Positions 1-5,958 of a stretch of 9,197 nucleotides of DNA are shown here, piece by piece. Both the position numbers and the translations under genes were made by a program. The stretch lies in NCBI GenBank assembly GCA_044344145.1, contig JBIJDM010000105.1, positions 1-9,197 of the forward strand. Direction: 5' to 3'. The DNA comes from JBAXGE01 sp044344145 (lineage in GTDB: Bacteria > Planctomycetota > Phycisphaerae > WQYP01). The notes beneath the pieces are model-generated. The model worked only from the letters and a program-made list of their open reading frames with translations, searched no databases and had not been told where the DNA came from. How positions within the stretch are numbered: position 1 is the first letter of the stretch; each line of letters opens with the position of its first letter.

Positions 1-84
1 CAACTACTGGCCCGACTCGATCAAGCCCTGAACTGGCTGATCGCGCGCACGGAAGATAACCAAACCACCGCCGCGATCCGTTGA
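1..84 (+). CDS. 3' end of an unidentified gene (partial)
   Basis: The first 27 codons of frame 1 are open and end in TGA at 82-84. The tail reads as an amphipathic, leucine- and arginine-rich stretch (LLARLDQALNWLIAR) followed by a polar end. It fits the C-terminal helix of an ordinary soluble protein. The fragment is too short to assign to a family, and the start lies upstream of the window. It converges on the minus-strand gene that ends at 130, leaving 45 nt between them. That it is a real gene is inferred from the open frame, the natural amino-acid mix and the lack of anything coding on the other strand here. Confidence 0.5.
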   Translation, partial: QLLARLDQALNWLIARTEDNQTTAAIR

Positions 85-95
85 TTACTTTTGGC

Positions 96-128
96 AACCG
101 CTATAACGTAATCGTTTTGCGTGCGGTT
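96..128. terminator. Possible weak bidirectional hairpin between convergent genes
   Basis: AACCGC (96-101) pairs with GCGGTT (123-128), and inside it AACG (105-108) pairs with CGTT (113-116) around a TAAT loop. The hairpin has an asymmetric internal loop and only short T-runs, so it is not a textbook intrinsic terminator. Its position between two convergent stop codons is the main support. Confidence 0.3.
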
Positions 129-129
129 C

Positions 130-1347
130 TTACAGACCACGAGCATCCTGCAGCGACAGCACGGCCAAACTGGTCACATAGCTGGCTTCGCCTTCGGCCC
201 AACGGGACAACTCCTTTTCCGACTTGGGCAGATTGATCCAACTGCCATCGGGACGCTGATTGGCTTTCATCTTTTCCATCAGGTCCTTGCGCCAGTCGCG
301 CTGGATGCCTTTGGCATCCACCAGCATATCTTCGCCATACGCGGCCAAGCCCTTGCCGAAGGTGTGGTAGTAGTAATACAAGCCATCGGCGGCCGTTTGG
401 GCAGGCATGCCGGGATTGGTGTCGAGGGTATAGTTACCCGCAATCCACCGCACTGCCGCCTTCACACGCGGGTCATCCTTGGTCAGACCGGCATAGATGA
501 AGGACTTCAAACCCGCATAGGTCATCGAGCCGTACGCCACCAAAATCTCATTGCCATCGCGGTCCTTGGTCGTGCCGGCAAAGGATTCGCCATAGAGCTT
601 GAGTTGATCATTCCAACGCGTGGAGTAAATCAAACCACCGCTATCCTGACCTTTGGCCCACGGCAGATTGTTGGTTTCGCTGTTGGCTTGGCAGCGTGAT
701 ACAAAGACCAGTGCGTTTTGCATGACCGGATCGTCGGCCTTGATGCCGGAGTTATGCAGGGCTTCAAGGACAAAATGCGTGTTGGACAAGTCCGGGCGTT
801 TGGCGCCTTTGCCGGCGTAACCAAACCCACCGTACCACGGGTGATCTTTGTTGACTTCGAGCCCCTTGTCATCCTTGGTGGCCAAAGCCCCGCCGGATTG
901 GATACCCTTGAGGAAATCCTGCAGCTTGGCAATCCGGTCCTTGTAGGCATCGCCCGGAATGGAGGCAAACAAATTCAAAACCAGCGCCGAGTTATACGTG
1001 GGGCGACCGGATTCAGGATCGTAATACCCACCGTCCGGCTGGCGTTTGGTTTCCAGATACTCCAAACCCTTCTTAACCGCCGGATGATCCAAGCCCATAC
1101 CGCCGCGAATCATGGCCCGCAAGGCCATGGAAGTGATCGCCGGACCAAATTGCGGGACCCATGCCCCCTCTTTAGTCTGACTGGATACCAGATAATCCAA
1201 GCCCTTCTTTTCCATTTCCGTCGCGGGCAAAGCGGTCTTCACACTCGCGGTCGCGGTCAGGGGGGCTTGGGCATGTAACACGGGCAGGACACAAGCCGTG
1301 GCCAACACCGCTGCCGATAAAACCAGCGCCGCATATACCTTACGCAT
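130..1347 (-). CDS. Secreted prenyltransferase/squalene-oxidase-repeat protein
   Basis: This is a 405-residue exported protein of unknown activity with an (alpha/alpha) barrel fold like that of squalene-hopene cyclases. Residues 1-28 are a signal peptide, probably cut by signal peptidase I after LHAQA. QW-type repeat motifs recur at about 56-75 (SQTKEGAW), 101-122 (KRQPDGGYYDPES), 171-196 (WYGGFGY), 235-283 (DSGGLIY, then YGSMTYAGLKSF) and 362-399 (ANQRPDGSW). The acidic DXDD motif that protonates squalene in true cyclases is not visible, so a cyclase function is doubtful. Planctomycetes encode many exported proteins of this kind without a known role. The start is fixed by AGGAG at 1354-1358, 6 nt before ATG. 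The gene is divergent from the YHS-domain gene and seems to be transcribed alone. The fold is clear; the function is unknown. Confidence 0.85.
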   Translation of the reverse strand: MRKVYAALVLSAAVLATACVLPVLHAQAPLTATASVKTALPATEMEKKGLDYLVSSQTKEGAWVPQFGPAITSMALRAMIRGGMGLDHPAVKKGLEYLETKRQPDGGYYDPESGRPTYNSALVLNLFASIPGDAYKDRIAKLQDFLKGIQSGGALATKDDKGLEVNKDHPWYGGFGYAGKGAKRPDLSNTHFVLEALHNSGIKADDPVMQNALVFVSRCQANSETNNLPWAKGQDSGGLIYSTRWNDQLKLYGESFAGTTKDRDGNEILVAYGSMTYAGLKSFIYAGLTKDDPRVKAAVRWIAGNYTLDTNPGMPAQTAADGLYYYYHTFGKGLAAYGEDMLVDAKGIQRDWRKDLMEKMKANQRPDGSWINLPKSEKELSRWAEGEASYVTSLAVLSLQDARGL

Positions 1348-1367
1348 ACCAGACTCCTATAAAACGT

Positions 1368-1402
1368 TAACTCCGCAACCATACATCTGATTAACGGAGT
1401 TA
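1368..1402 (-). repeat. 8-bp inverted repeat in the leader of the prenyltransferase-repeat gene
   Basis: TAACTCCG (1368-1375) and CGGAGTTA (1395-1402) are a perfect inverted repeat with 19 nt between the arms. The proximal arm is 20 nt from the ATG at 1347. On the minus strand a TATATAAC sequence overlaps the distal arm and could be a -10 element. The repeat may therefore be an operator or a 5' leader hairpin. The repeat is seen directly; the role is inference. Confidence 0.4.
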
Positions 1403-1507
1403 TATACTGGTTGTTGCCATTACGGGAAAAATCTTACCTGTTCAGAGGTCAGGTTGTTAGATTTTCAACCGGTCCACATTTATACAATCGCGAATCTATC
1501 CTTGGGT

Positions 1508-1536
1508 TTGCATGCGGGTCTATGGCTATCTAGAAT
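1508..1536 (+). promoter_or_regulatory. Candidate sigma-70-type promoter for the YHS-domain gene
   Basis: TTGCAT (1508-1513) and TAGAAT (1531-1536) are separated by exactly 17 nt. The -10 matches TATAAT at 5 of 6 positions and the -35 matches TTGACA at 3 of 6. Transcription would start near 1543, giving a leader of about 30 nt that contains the SD sequence GGAGGT at 1560-1565. Confidence 0.4.
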
Positions 1537-1572
1537 TAACTAAGTACTATTTCTCTTACGGAGGTCCTGCTT

Positions 1573-2241
1573 ATGTTTCGTTCCATGATGTCTGCAGTTC
1601 TGTTTTTAACCTGTGCCACAGTTGGTTTTTCGCTTTCCGCACATACGGCCAATGCTTGCGCTCCGGGTGGTTGTACCACCAACAAGGCGGGTTGTGGTGG
1701 CAAGTGTGAATGCAAGCCCTGTGTGCCAGCCACTCAGCCTGCAGCTCCGGCGCTGGTGAAGTGCGGCGATGAGAATAAGAAGGAATGTAAGCCCGTTGAA
1801 CCCACCACCAAGCCCGCCCCCACCGTAGCCGATGCTGGTTGCAAGGAATGCGATGGCAAGAAACCCGCCCCCAGCACCCAGCCTGCGGCTCCGGCCGTAG
1901 CCCACAAGGATTGCGACAAAGACGACAAGGATGACGATAAGCCCCGCAATCCGACCACCAAGCCCGCCCCCGCCGTGGCCACACTAGCAGTGATGAGCAG
2001 CGTCAATCTGGAAGCTGCCGCAGGGGCCACGGATGCCCCCAAGGTGGAAGTGATTGATGTGGGTAACACCAAGTGCCTGCTCATGCCCGATGATAATGTG
2101 GAAGCCGGTAAGTTTGTGGTCTATCAGGGTAAGAAGTACCACTTCTGCTGTGGTGGTTGCGTGAAAAAGTTCAACAAGGACCCGGAAAAATATGTCAAGG
2201 CGTTTGAAGCCGATCCCGCCAAGTATGGCGTGGCCAAGTAA
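1573..2241 (+). CDS. Exported Cys-rich protein with C-terminal YHS domain
   Basis: A 222-residue exported, probable metal-binding protein. The signal peptide ends at ANA (26-28), so the mature form would begin CAPGGC. Residues 29-50 are a cysteine cluster (CGGKCECKPC at 41-50). Residues 52-137 are a Thr/Pro/Ala linker made of two related units, each starting TQPAAPA (54 and 102) and containing PTTKPAP (77 and 127), with further CxxC-like pairs (GCKEC at 89-93) and an acidic stretch DKDDKDDDK at 115-123. Residues about 158-212 form a YHS domain: C168, then FCCGGC at 191-196 and DPEKY at 203-207. YHS domains are typically found in metal-handling proteins and transport ATPases. The usual CPV start is CLL here. 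GGAGGT lies 7 nt before ATG. The metal role is inferred; copper, mercury or another soft metal cannot be distinguished. Confidence 0.85.
   Translation: MFRSMMSAVLFLTCATVGFSLSAHTANACAPGGCTTNKAGCGGKCECKPCVPATQPAAPALVKCGDENKKECKPVEPTTKPAPTVADAGCKECDGKKPAPSTQPAAPAVAHKDCDKDDKDDDKPRNPTTKPAPAVATLAVMSSVNLEAAAGATDAPKVEVIDVGNTKCLLMPDDNVEAGKFVVYQGKKYHFCCGGCVKKFNKDPEKYVKAFEADPAKYGVAK
1735..1980 (+). repeat. Degenerate in-frame tandem duplication inside the YHS gene
   Basis: CAGCCTGCAGCTCCGG at 1735 recurs as CAGCCTGCGGCTCCGG at 1879, 144 bp later. ACCACCAAGCCCGCCCCC at 1804 recurs at 1954, 150 bp later. The unit is therefore about 48-50 codons and has diverged through in-frame length change. The conserved parts are the Pro/Thr blocks. 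The cysteine-bearing parts have diverged and turned acidic in the second copy. Confidence 0.75.
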
Positions 2242-2266
2242 CCGCGTCCCCATTTAAAGTATGTAT

Positions 2267-2297
2267 AAAAACCCCGGTCAAGTGGCCGGGGTTTTTT
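2267..2297. terminator. Bidirectional intrinsic terminator, YHS gene / scpA
   Basis: AAAAACCCCGG (2267-2277) pairs with CCGGGGTTTTT (2286-2296) across an 8-nt loop. A T-run follows on the + strand and, by symmetry, on the minus strand. It sits 25 nt after the YHS stop and can end transcription from both convergent genes. The scpA stop codon (2296-2298) lies inside the T-run. Confidence 0.9.
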
Positions 2298-3183
2298 ATT
2301 GCGCGGGTGGGTCATCGGGGGTGAGGTCATCATCCCCGAATAAGGGCGCGGGCTCGGTCACGGCAGGTTCCGGGGTGACCGGCATGAGCGTGGGAATTTC
2401 TGCGGGGCGGTGATCCGCAGCGATTTGGTCGGGATCGTCATGCAGGGCAATTTTTATGTCCCCACCGAGTTCGGCCTGATCAATCAGAATTTTCTTCTGC
2501 CGCACCAGTTCCAGCATGGCGATAAAGATGCCCACCAGTTCCGAGCGTTTGGTTTTGCCCTCGAACAACATCATCATGGTCAAGGGCCCGGCAATCTCCA
2601 GGCGGTCCAAAATGTTGGCCTGATGGACCGTGATCGGGGTATCATCGTAAACCACTTCATGGCCAAAGGCGGTGTGGCCGATGGACGCCATAATCGCATT
2701 GAAGGCATCAATCAGGGCATACAGCGACAGGTCTTCGATATCCAGGGGCGCCGGGCCCGTGGATTTGGGCACAGCCCGGGTGAACCGCTGCTGTTCCTGC
2801 TGACGGCGCTGATACAGATTTTCCGCAGTATCCTTGAAGCGTTTGTATTCCAACAACTGCTGGACCAATTCGTAGCGCGGATCGGCCAGTTCATCGAGCG
2901 TGGTAGCCCCACTACTTTCACCGGTGGCGGGATCCGCGACTGGTCGCGGCAGCAGCATCCGGCTCTTGATCTCCATCAAGGTCGCGGCCATGACCAGAAA
3001 ATCTCCGGCCAGATTGATATCCAACCGCCGGATCAGTTCCACGTAGTGCAAATATTGCGTGGTAATCGTGGCAATGGGGATATTGTTGATGTCCACCTCA
3101 TCACGGCGAATGAGGTACAGCAGCAACTCCAGTGGACCGGAGTAGACATCGAGTTCGACTTTGTACTCGTTGGCTTCGCTCAT
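2296..3183 (-). CDS. scpA: Segregation and condensation protein A (kleisin of SMC complex)
   Basis: ScpA is the cytoplasmic kleisin that, with ScpB, bridges the heads of the SMC dimer in chromosome condensation and segregation. The N-terminal SMC-binding domain is clear: YSGPLELLLYLIRRDEVDI (14-32), ITTQYLHYV (40-48) and AGDFLVMAATLMEIKSRMLL (59-78). A variable linker follows (80-150), then the C-terminal winged helix with KRSELVGIFIAMLELVRQKK (212-231). Residues from about 245 to 295 are an extra acidic, proline-rich tail; ScpA is usually about 240-270 residues, so this protein is long. No SD sequence lies near the ATG. A TAAAAT hexamer sits 7 nt upstream instead, suggesting a leaderless mRNA. 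scpB and smc are not in the window, and the neighbours are unrelated. The family call is firm; the role of the tail is unknown. Confidence 0.95.
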   Translation of the reverse strand: MSEANEYKVELDVYSGPLELLLYLIRRDEVDINNIPIATITTQYLHYVELIRRLDINLAGDFLVMAATLMEIKSRMLLPRPVADPATGESSGATTLDELADPRYELVQQLLEYKRFKDTAENLYQRRQQEQQRFTRAVPKSTGPAPLDIEDLSLYALIDAFNAIMASIGHTAFGHEVVYDDTPITVHQANILDRLEIAGPLTMMMLFEGKTKRSELVGIFIAMLELVRQKKILIDQAELGGDIKIALHDDPDQIAADHRPAEIPTLMPVTPEPAVTEPAPLFGDDDLTPDDPPAQ

Positions 3184-3190
3184 ACCGGGG

Positions 3191-3196
3191 ATTTTA
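3191..3196 (-). promoter_or_regulatory. Candidate -10 element of a leaderless scpA mRNA
   Basis: TAAAAT on the minus strand matches TATAAT at 5 of 6 positions and ends 7 nt before the scpA ATG, so transcription would begin at or next to the start codon. With a 17-nt spacer, the -35 position falls in the T-run of the preceding terminator (TTTTTT), a poor match. There is no SD near the ATG; the nearest purine block, AGGTAGG, lies about 17 nt or more away. Confidence 0.35.
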
Positions 3197-3212
3197 ACCT
3201 ACCTAGGCGCAT

Positions 3213-3249
3213 AAAAAAACAGGACCCAGGCTGAACTTGGGTCCTGTTT
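3213..3249 (-). terminator. Strong intrinsic terminator of the lipoprotein operon
   Basis: Left arm 3217-3230 pairs with right arm 3236-3249: AAACAGGACCCA against TGGGTCCTGTTT, 12 Watson-Crick pairs plus a G-T and a G-C pair, around a CTGAA loop. On the minus strand it is followed by seven T residues ending at 3213. It lies 21 nt past the stop of the TPR lipoprotein gene and separates that operon from scpA, leaving only 29 nt before the scpA ATG. Confidence 0.92.
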
Positions 3250-3270
3250 AAAGTTTGTCAGGCTAAGCGG

Positions 3271-4512
3271 TTACTGCAATTTCCGCACGTAGATAATATT
3301 GTCGCCTTGCGGGGCAACATCCACCTTGATGGTTTGGATACCATTACCCACGATAATATCCACGTTTTGGGCACCTGGCGGAACCGACAAGGGCACCATA
3401 TAGACCGCCCGGGGCAGCGTTTCCCAGTAGCGGATGTCGGCCTGCGAACTGGCCGAAATGGCCGCCCCAACCAAGGCAATACCCAACCCCGCCAGAGCGA
3501 CATTGCTGTCGCCCGACTGGATACCATACGCAGCCACACCGGCACCCACAGCCATCGTACCCGTGCCGATCGCAGCTTTGGTCTTGCGGATGGTATCAAT
3601 ATCCATCCACTTCTTATCCTGAGCCATCGCATACGTATCGGTCTTGCTGTAGCTCATGGTCGGGTCAGTGGCAGGCTTGCCATTGACTCCCACTTGAATC
3701 GGCGGTACCGGGCCGGCCTCGCCGGGCGTGGGACCATAAACCGATTCTTCGTTATACCAGCCCTTGCCGGCCTTTTCGGGCCCTACACCAAAATCCACGA
3801 ACAATATTGCATTCGTACGCTTATCTTTCAAGCGTTTGATAATGCCTGACAGATTGGGGTCCAGTTCCAAAGCACGCTTGAACTGGGCTTCGGCGAGATC
3901 GGGTTCATTGGTCTTGATGTAGCAATACCCCATGCCCAGATAGCCCAAGGCGAAGTTACTCTCGAATTCCTTGTACTTGTCACCTTCGGATTTTGTATCG
4001 GCTTTTTTATCGGTCTTTTCATCTTCGGCATAATCGCGCAGCTTGAAGAGACTGTTCTGGAACGCCGCGCGGGCGTTTTCGTAATCACCTTTTTTCAGAT
4101 TCAGGATCCCCAGATAGTAATGGGCCATGGCCCGTTCAAATGGTTCGCCCTTCCAAACCTTGAAATTTTCCATCAGGATGGAGGACGCCATCTGCCGACC
4201 ACCATCATTCACCTTCACCGAGTTCATAATGGTGTAGGCTTCCATGAAGGCGTTCTCGGCGATATCAAATTGCCCCGCCGCAATCGCCGATGAACCCAAC
4301 CGGCAATTATTCAGGACAAAGTCTTCCGACTTTTCCACGGCTTTGGGCTGCAGCCGGAGCATGGACTGGTGGTAGTTACCCGCCTTGTACAAATCCACCG
4401 CGACCTGAATGTCCTTGGGGGTGGACTGACATCCGCCCAAGAGTCCCAACACAATCGCGACAACGGTGGAATACCAAGCCGCATGCAACCAGCTAAACGT
4501 GCTTTTGTTCAT
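3271..4512 (-). CDS. COG3014-like TPR lipoprotein in an LpoB operon
   Basis: A 413-residue lipoprotein whose lipobox LLGGC places the lipidated cysteine at residue 28. Several TPR-like helical hairpins follow: about 33-63, 70-100, 128-155 (AHYYLGILNLKKGDYENARA) and 184-220 (YIKTNEPDLAEAQFKRALEL). Residues 312-355 are glycine- and alanine-rich and hydrophobic, like a glycine zipper, and ADIRYWETLPRAVY (358-371) precedes a beta-rich end. The TPR array plus the tryptophan-leucine-proline stretch near the end resemble COG3014. Members of that family are encoded next to lpoB in many gammaproteobacteria, as here. It would sit in the periplasm on the outer membrane. AAGGA lies 7 nt before ATG. It is the last gene of the operon, 51 nt after the second lpoB-like gene, with a strong terminator downstream. 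The family match is by eye; the function is unknown. Confidence 0.75.
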   Translation of the reverse strand: MNKSTFSWLHAAWYSTVVAIVLGLLGGCQSTPKDIQVAVDLYKAGNYHQSMLRLQPKAVEKSEDFVLNNCRLGSSAIAAGQFDIAENAFMEAYTIMNSVKVNDGGRQMASSILMENFKVWKGEPFERAMAHYYLGILNLKKGDYENARAAFQNSLFKLRDYAEDEKTDKKADTKSEGDKYKEFESNFALGYLGMGYCYIKTNEPDLAEAQFKRALELDPNLSGIIKRLKDKRTNAILFVDFGVGPEKAGKGWYNEESVYGPTPGEAGPVPPIQVGVNGKPATDPTMSYSKTDTYAMAQDKKWMDIDTIRKTKAAIGTGTMAVGAGVAAYGIQSGDSNVALAGLGIALVGAAISASSQADIRYWETLPRAVYMVPLSVPPGAQNVDIIVGNGIQTIKVDVAPQGDNIIYVRKLQ

Positions 4513-4563
4513 CCCCGATTCCTTTTTTACTAGGTGATGGTCAACCTGTACTTAATCCAGAAC

Positions 4564-5148
4564 TTAATCCAGGAAATCTTTTGTAATGGCCTTCTTGGTT
4601 TCGTATTTGCCTTCCCAAAGAATTTGTCCGGAGGCCAGATTGGTCAGTTGATACGTGCAGAGATAATAATCACTCCGCACGTCCTGATTAACCTTGGTAT
4701 CGGCATAGAACGTGGCCGTCAGGGCATATTCCGGCACAATCCGGTCCACCGTTTCGCCCAGATTCGATTCCGAGAAACCTTCCTGCTTGAGCAGACGGTC
4801 ATAGTCTTTGCGGTTGAGCACAAACTTGAACTGCTGCCGCAAGACCTGTTTTTCGGCCAACAAAGCCCGGACCCGGTGGACAAAGATTTCCTTGCCGGGC
4901 GAGCGCAGGATTTCATTGGTGCGGTTGCGTAGTTCCTGCATGACCACAAGCATCGGCTTCCGGGCGGTAACCGCCGCCACATCCGAATCCGAAGCAATGG
5001 CTGCGGCCATCTGGTCGGTCATGGTGACCAGATCGGTCGAATCGAGAAAACTCGTCTCCGCCTTGCTGTTGATGGCCGTTTTATTACAGGCAGCCACGCC
5101 CACCAACAGTGCCATTCCCAACGCCAGCGCGATCGTGCGTTTCATCAT
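4564..5148 (-). CDS. LpoB-like penicillin-binding-protein activator lipoprotein (copy 1)
   Basis: A 194-residue lipoprotein with lipobox VAAC (lipidated C21). After a short tether of about 14 residues comes an LpoB-type domain: STDLVTMTDQMAAAI (37-51), the strand PMLVVMQELRNRTNE (65-79), KEIFVHRVRALL (86-97) and YYLCTYQLTNLASGQILWEG (161-180). In E. coli, outer-membrane LpoB reaches through the peptidoglycan to activate the synthase PBP1b. Here the equivalent role is inferred from the fold and operon. It is clearly paralogous to the gene just upstream (18 nt away): both have RIVPxYAL and a closing YYLCT(Y/F)QLT...WEG(K/R)YE block. ATG codons at 5148 and 5145 are both possible. AGGAG (5153-5157) lies 4 nt from the first and 7 nt from the second, so the MKR start is slightly favoured. 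Confidence 0.78.
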   Translation of the reverse strand: MMKRTIALALGMALLVGVAACNKTAINSKAETSFLDSTDLVTMTDQMAAAIASDSDVAAVTARKPMLVVMQELRNRTNEILRSPGKEIFVHRVRALLAEKQVLRQQFKFVLNRKDYDRLLKQEGFSESNLGETVDRIVPEYALTATFYADTKVNQDVRSDYYLCTYQLTNLASGQILWEGKYETKKAITKDFLD

Positions 5149-5166
5149 TATGCTCCTGCCGGTTGA

Positions 5167-5766
5167 TTACAATCCGAGGGTCTTCACTTCGTAACGGCCT
5201 TCCCAAATCAATTCACCGGTACGGATACTGGTCAATTGGAAGGTGCAGAGATAGTAGTTGGTGCCGTTGCGCGGCAGATCGTAAAATTCGCCCTTGAGTG
5301 CATACTGGGGCACGATCCGGCTCGGGGGTGCGGGCTGGTTGGTGCGGCTGGCTTCTTCAAACGGATCCACCACCACATTGCCTTCTTGCGCTTGGAGCTT
5401 TTCCAGCGTCGCACGCTTTTCCACGAAGGCCACGCGATCACGACCATACTTGTTGAGCAAGGTACGCAGCCGGGCCACATAGATAGTCTGGTCCTGAGTC
5501 GGGTTACTGGTCTTGTTATCAATTCCGGTCATGACCACGGTGATCTTGGTCCGATTCTGGACAATTTCGGGAATCTGGAGCAGATCGGGTGCCATCTTAT
5601 CGGTCATTTCGACCAGATCCTTGGACTGCAAACCACCGGCGCTGCCGGGATCCAGATCGGACACGCCGGGGCGACGTTCTTCGTAACTCTTTTCACAACC
5701 ATTGGAGGCCAACAACAGACCACTTAACAACGCCGCGCCGCACGCCATCCGGAAGATCGTCTTCAT
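5167..5766 (-). CDS. LpoB-like penicillin-binding-protein activator lipoprotein (copy 2)
   Basis: A 199-residue exported protein, first gene of the three-gene lipoprotein operon. The signal peptide ends with SNGC, giving a probable lipidated C24, although serine at -3 and asparagine at -2 make the lipobox unorthodox. The LpoB-type domain begins near 46: LQSKDLVEMTDKM (46-58), ITVVMTGIDNKTS (75-87), IYVARLRTLL (95-104), then RIVPQYALKGEFYD (150-163) and YYLCTFQLTSIRTGELIWEG (171-190). It differs from copy 1 by an insertion around 130-148 that carries QPAPP. An in-frame ATG at 5781 is rejected as the start because the SD AGGAG (5772-5776) lies downstream of it. With the chosen start the spacing is 5 nt. 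PBP activation is inferred from the family; the partner synthase is not in the window. Confidence 0.78.
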   Translation of the reverse strand: MKTIFRMACGAALLSGLLLASNGCEKSYEERRPGVSDLDPGSAGGLQSKDLVEMTDKMAPDLLQIPEIVQNRTKITVVMTGIDNKTSNPTQDQTIYVARLRTLLNKYGRDRVAFVEKRATLEKLQAQEGNVVVDPFEEASRTNQPAPPSRIVPQYALKGEFYDLPRNGTNYYLCTFQLTSIRTGELIWEGRYEVKTLGL

Positions 5767-5770
5767 AATA

Positions 5771-5776
5771 GCTCCT
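5771..5776 (-). promoter_or_regulatory. SD sequence that fixes the start of LpoB-like copy 2
   Basis: AGGAGC on the minus strand, with AGGAG ending 5 nt before the ATG at 5766. An upstream in-frame ATG (5781) would place the SD inside the coding region and has no SD of its own, so the shorter protein MKTIFRM is preferred. Confidence 0.7.
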
Positions 5777-5802
5777 AGCATTAAAAGTCCAGAAACGCTT
5801 TC

Positions 5803-5815
5803 TCACTGCGAGTGA
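5803..5815. repeat. Short palindrome upstream of the lipoprotein operon
   Basis: TCACT (5803-5807) and AGTGA (5811-5815) flank GCG, a 13-bp dyad. On the minus strand an AATAAT hexamer (-10-like, 5 of 6) lies directly upstream of it, at about 5815-5820, so the dyad would overlap the transcription start. It could be an operator, but the -35 region is poor and chance is possible. Confidence 0.25.
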
Positions 5816-5826
5816 TTATTAGCATA

Positions 5827-5872
5827 TCCGCAATTACGGGACCGGGCAAATATATTCCGGCAGTATTGCGGA
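5827..5872. repeat. 8-bp inverted repeat upstream of the lipoprotein operon
   Basis: TCCGCAAT (5827-5834) and ATTGCGGA (5865-5872) are perfect inverted repeats 30 nt apart. A second nested CCGG/CCGG pair lies at 5842-5845 and 5857-5860. It sits between the stop of the Pro/Tyr-rich gene (5959) and the operon start (5766). There is no T-run on the minus-strand exit, so it is not a standard terminator. It may be a regulatory site or a weak transcription barrier. Confidence 0.35.
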
Positions 5873-5958
5873 GTTTTACCTATCCAGCTCAGACCTTAAT
5901 TTTTCCCTCAATAAACAGCTCCGCCGGGACATCCGTTGGTTCCGGTATGCGTATCACC

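Noticed and set aside
121..1278. Two + strand ORFs (121-699 and 718-1278) opposite the prenyltransferase-repeat gene
   Set aside because: They are antisense to a protein with signal peptide, SD and QW repeats, and their own translations lack any domain or SD.
1452..1470. GGTTG/CAACC inverted repeat in the 1348-1572 intergenic region
   Set aside because: The arms are only 5 bp with a 9-nt AT-rich loop, which is expected by chance in a region of this size.
1512..1709. Small + strand ORF overlapping the start of the YHS gene in another frame
   Set aside because: It spans the promoter, SD and signal peptide of the YHS gene and has no SD of its own, so it is unlikely to be a leader peptide.
2410..3234. 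Long + strand ORF (274 codons) opposite scpA
   Set aside because: It is antisense to a clear ScpA, has no SD, and its translation has no recognisable domain. Long antisense frames are expected from the codon bias here.
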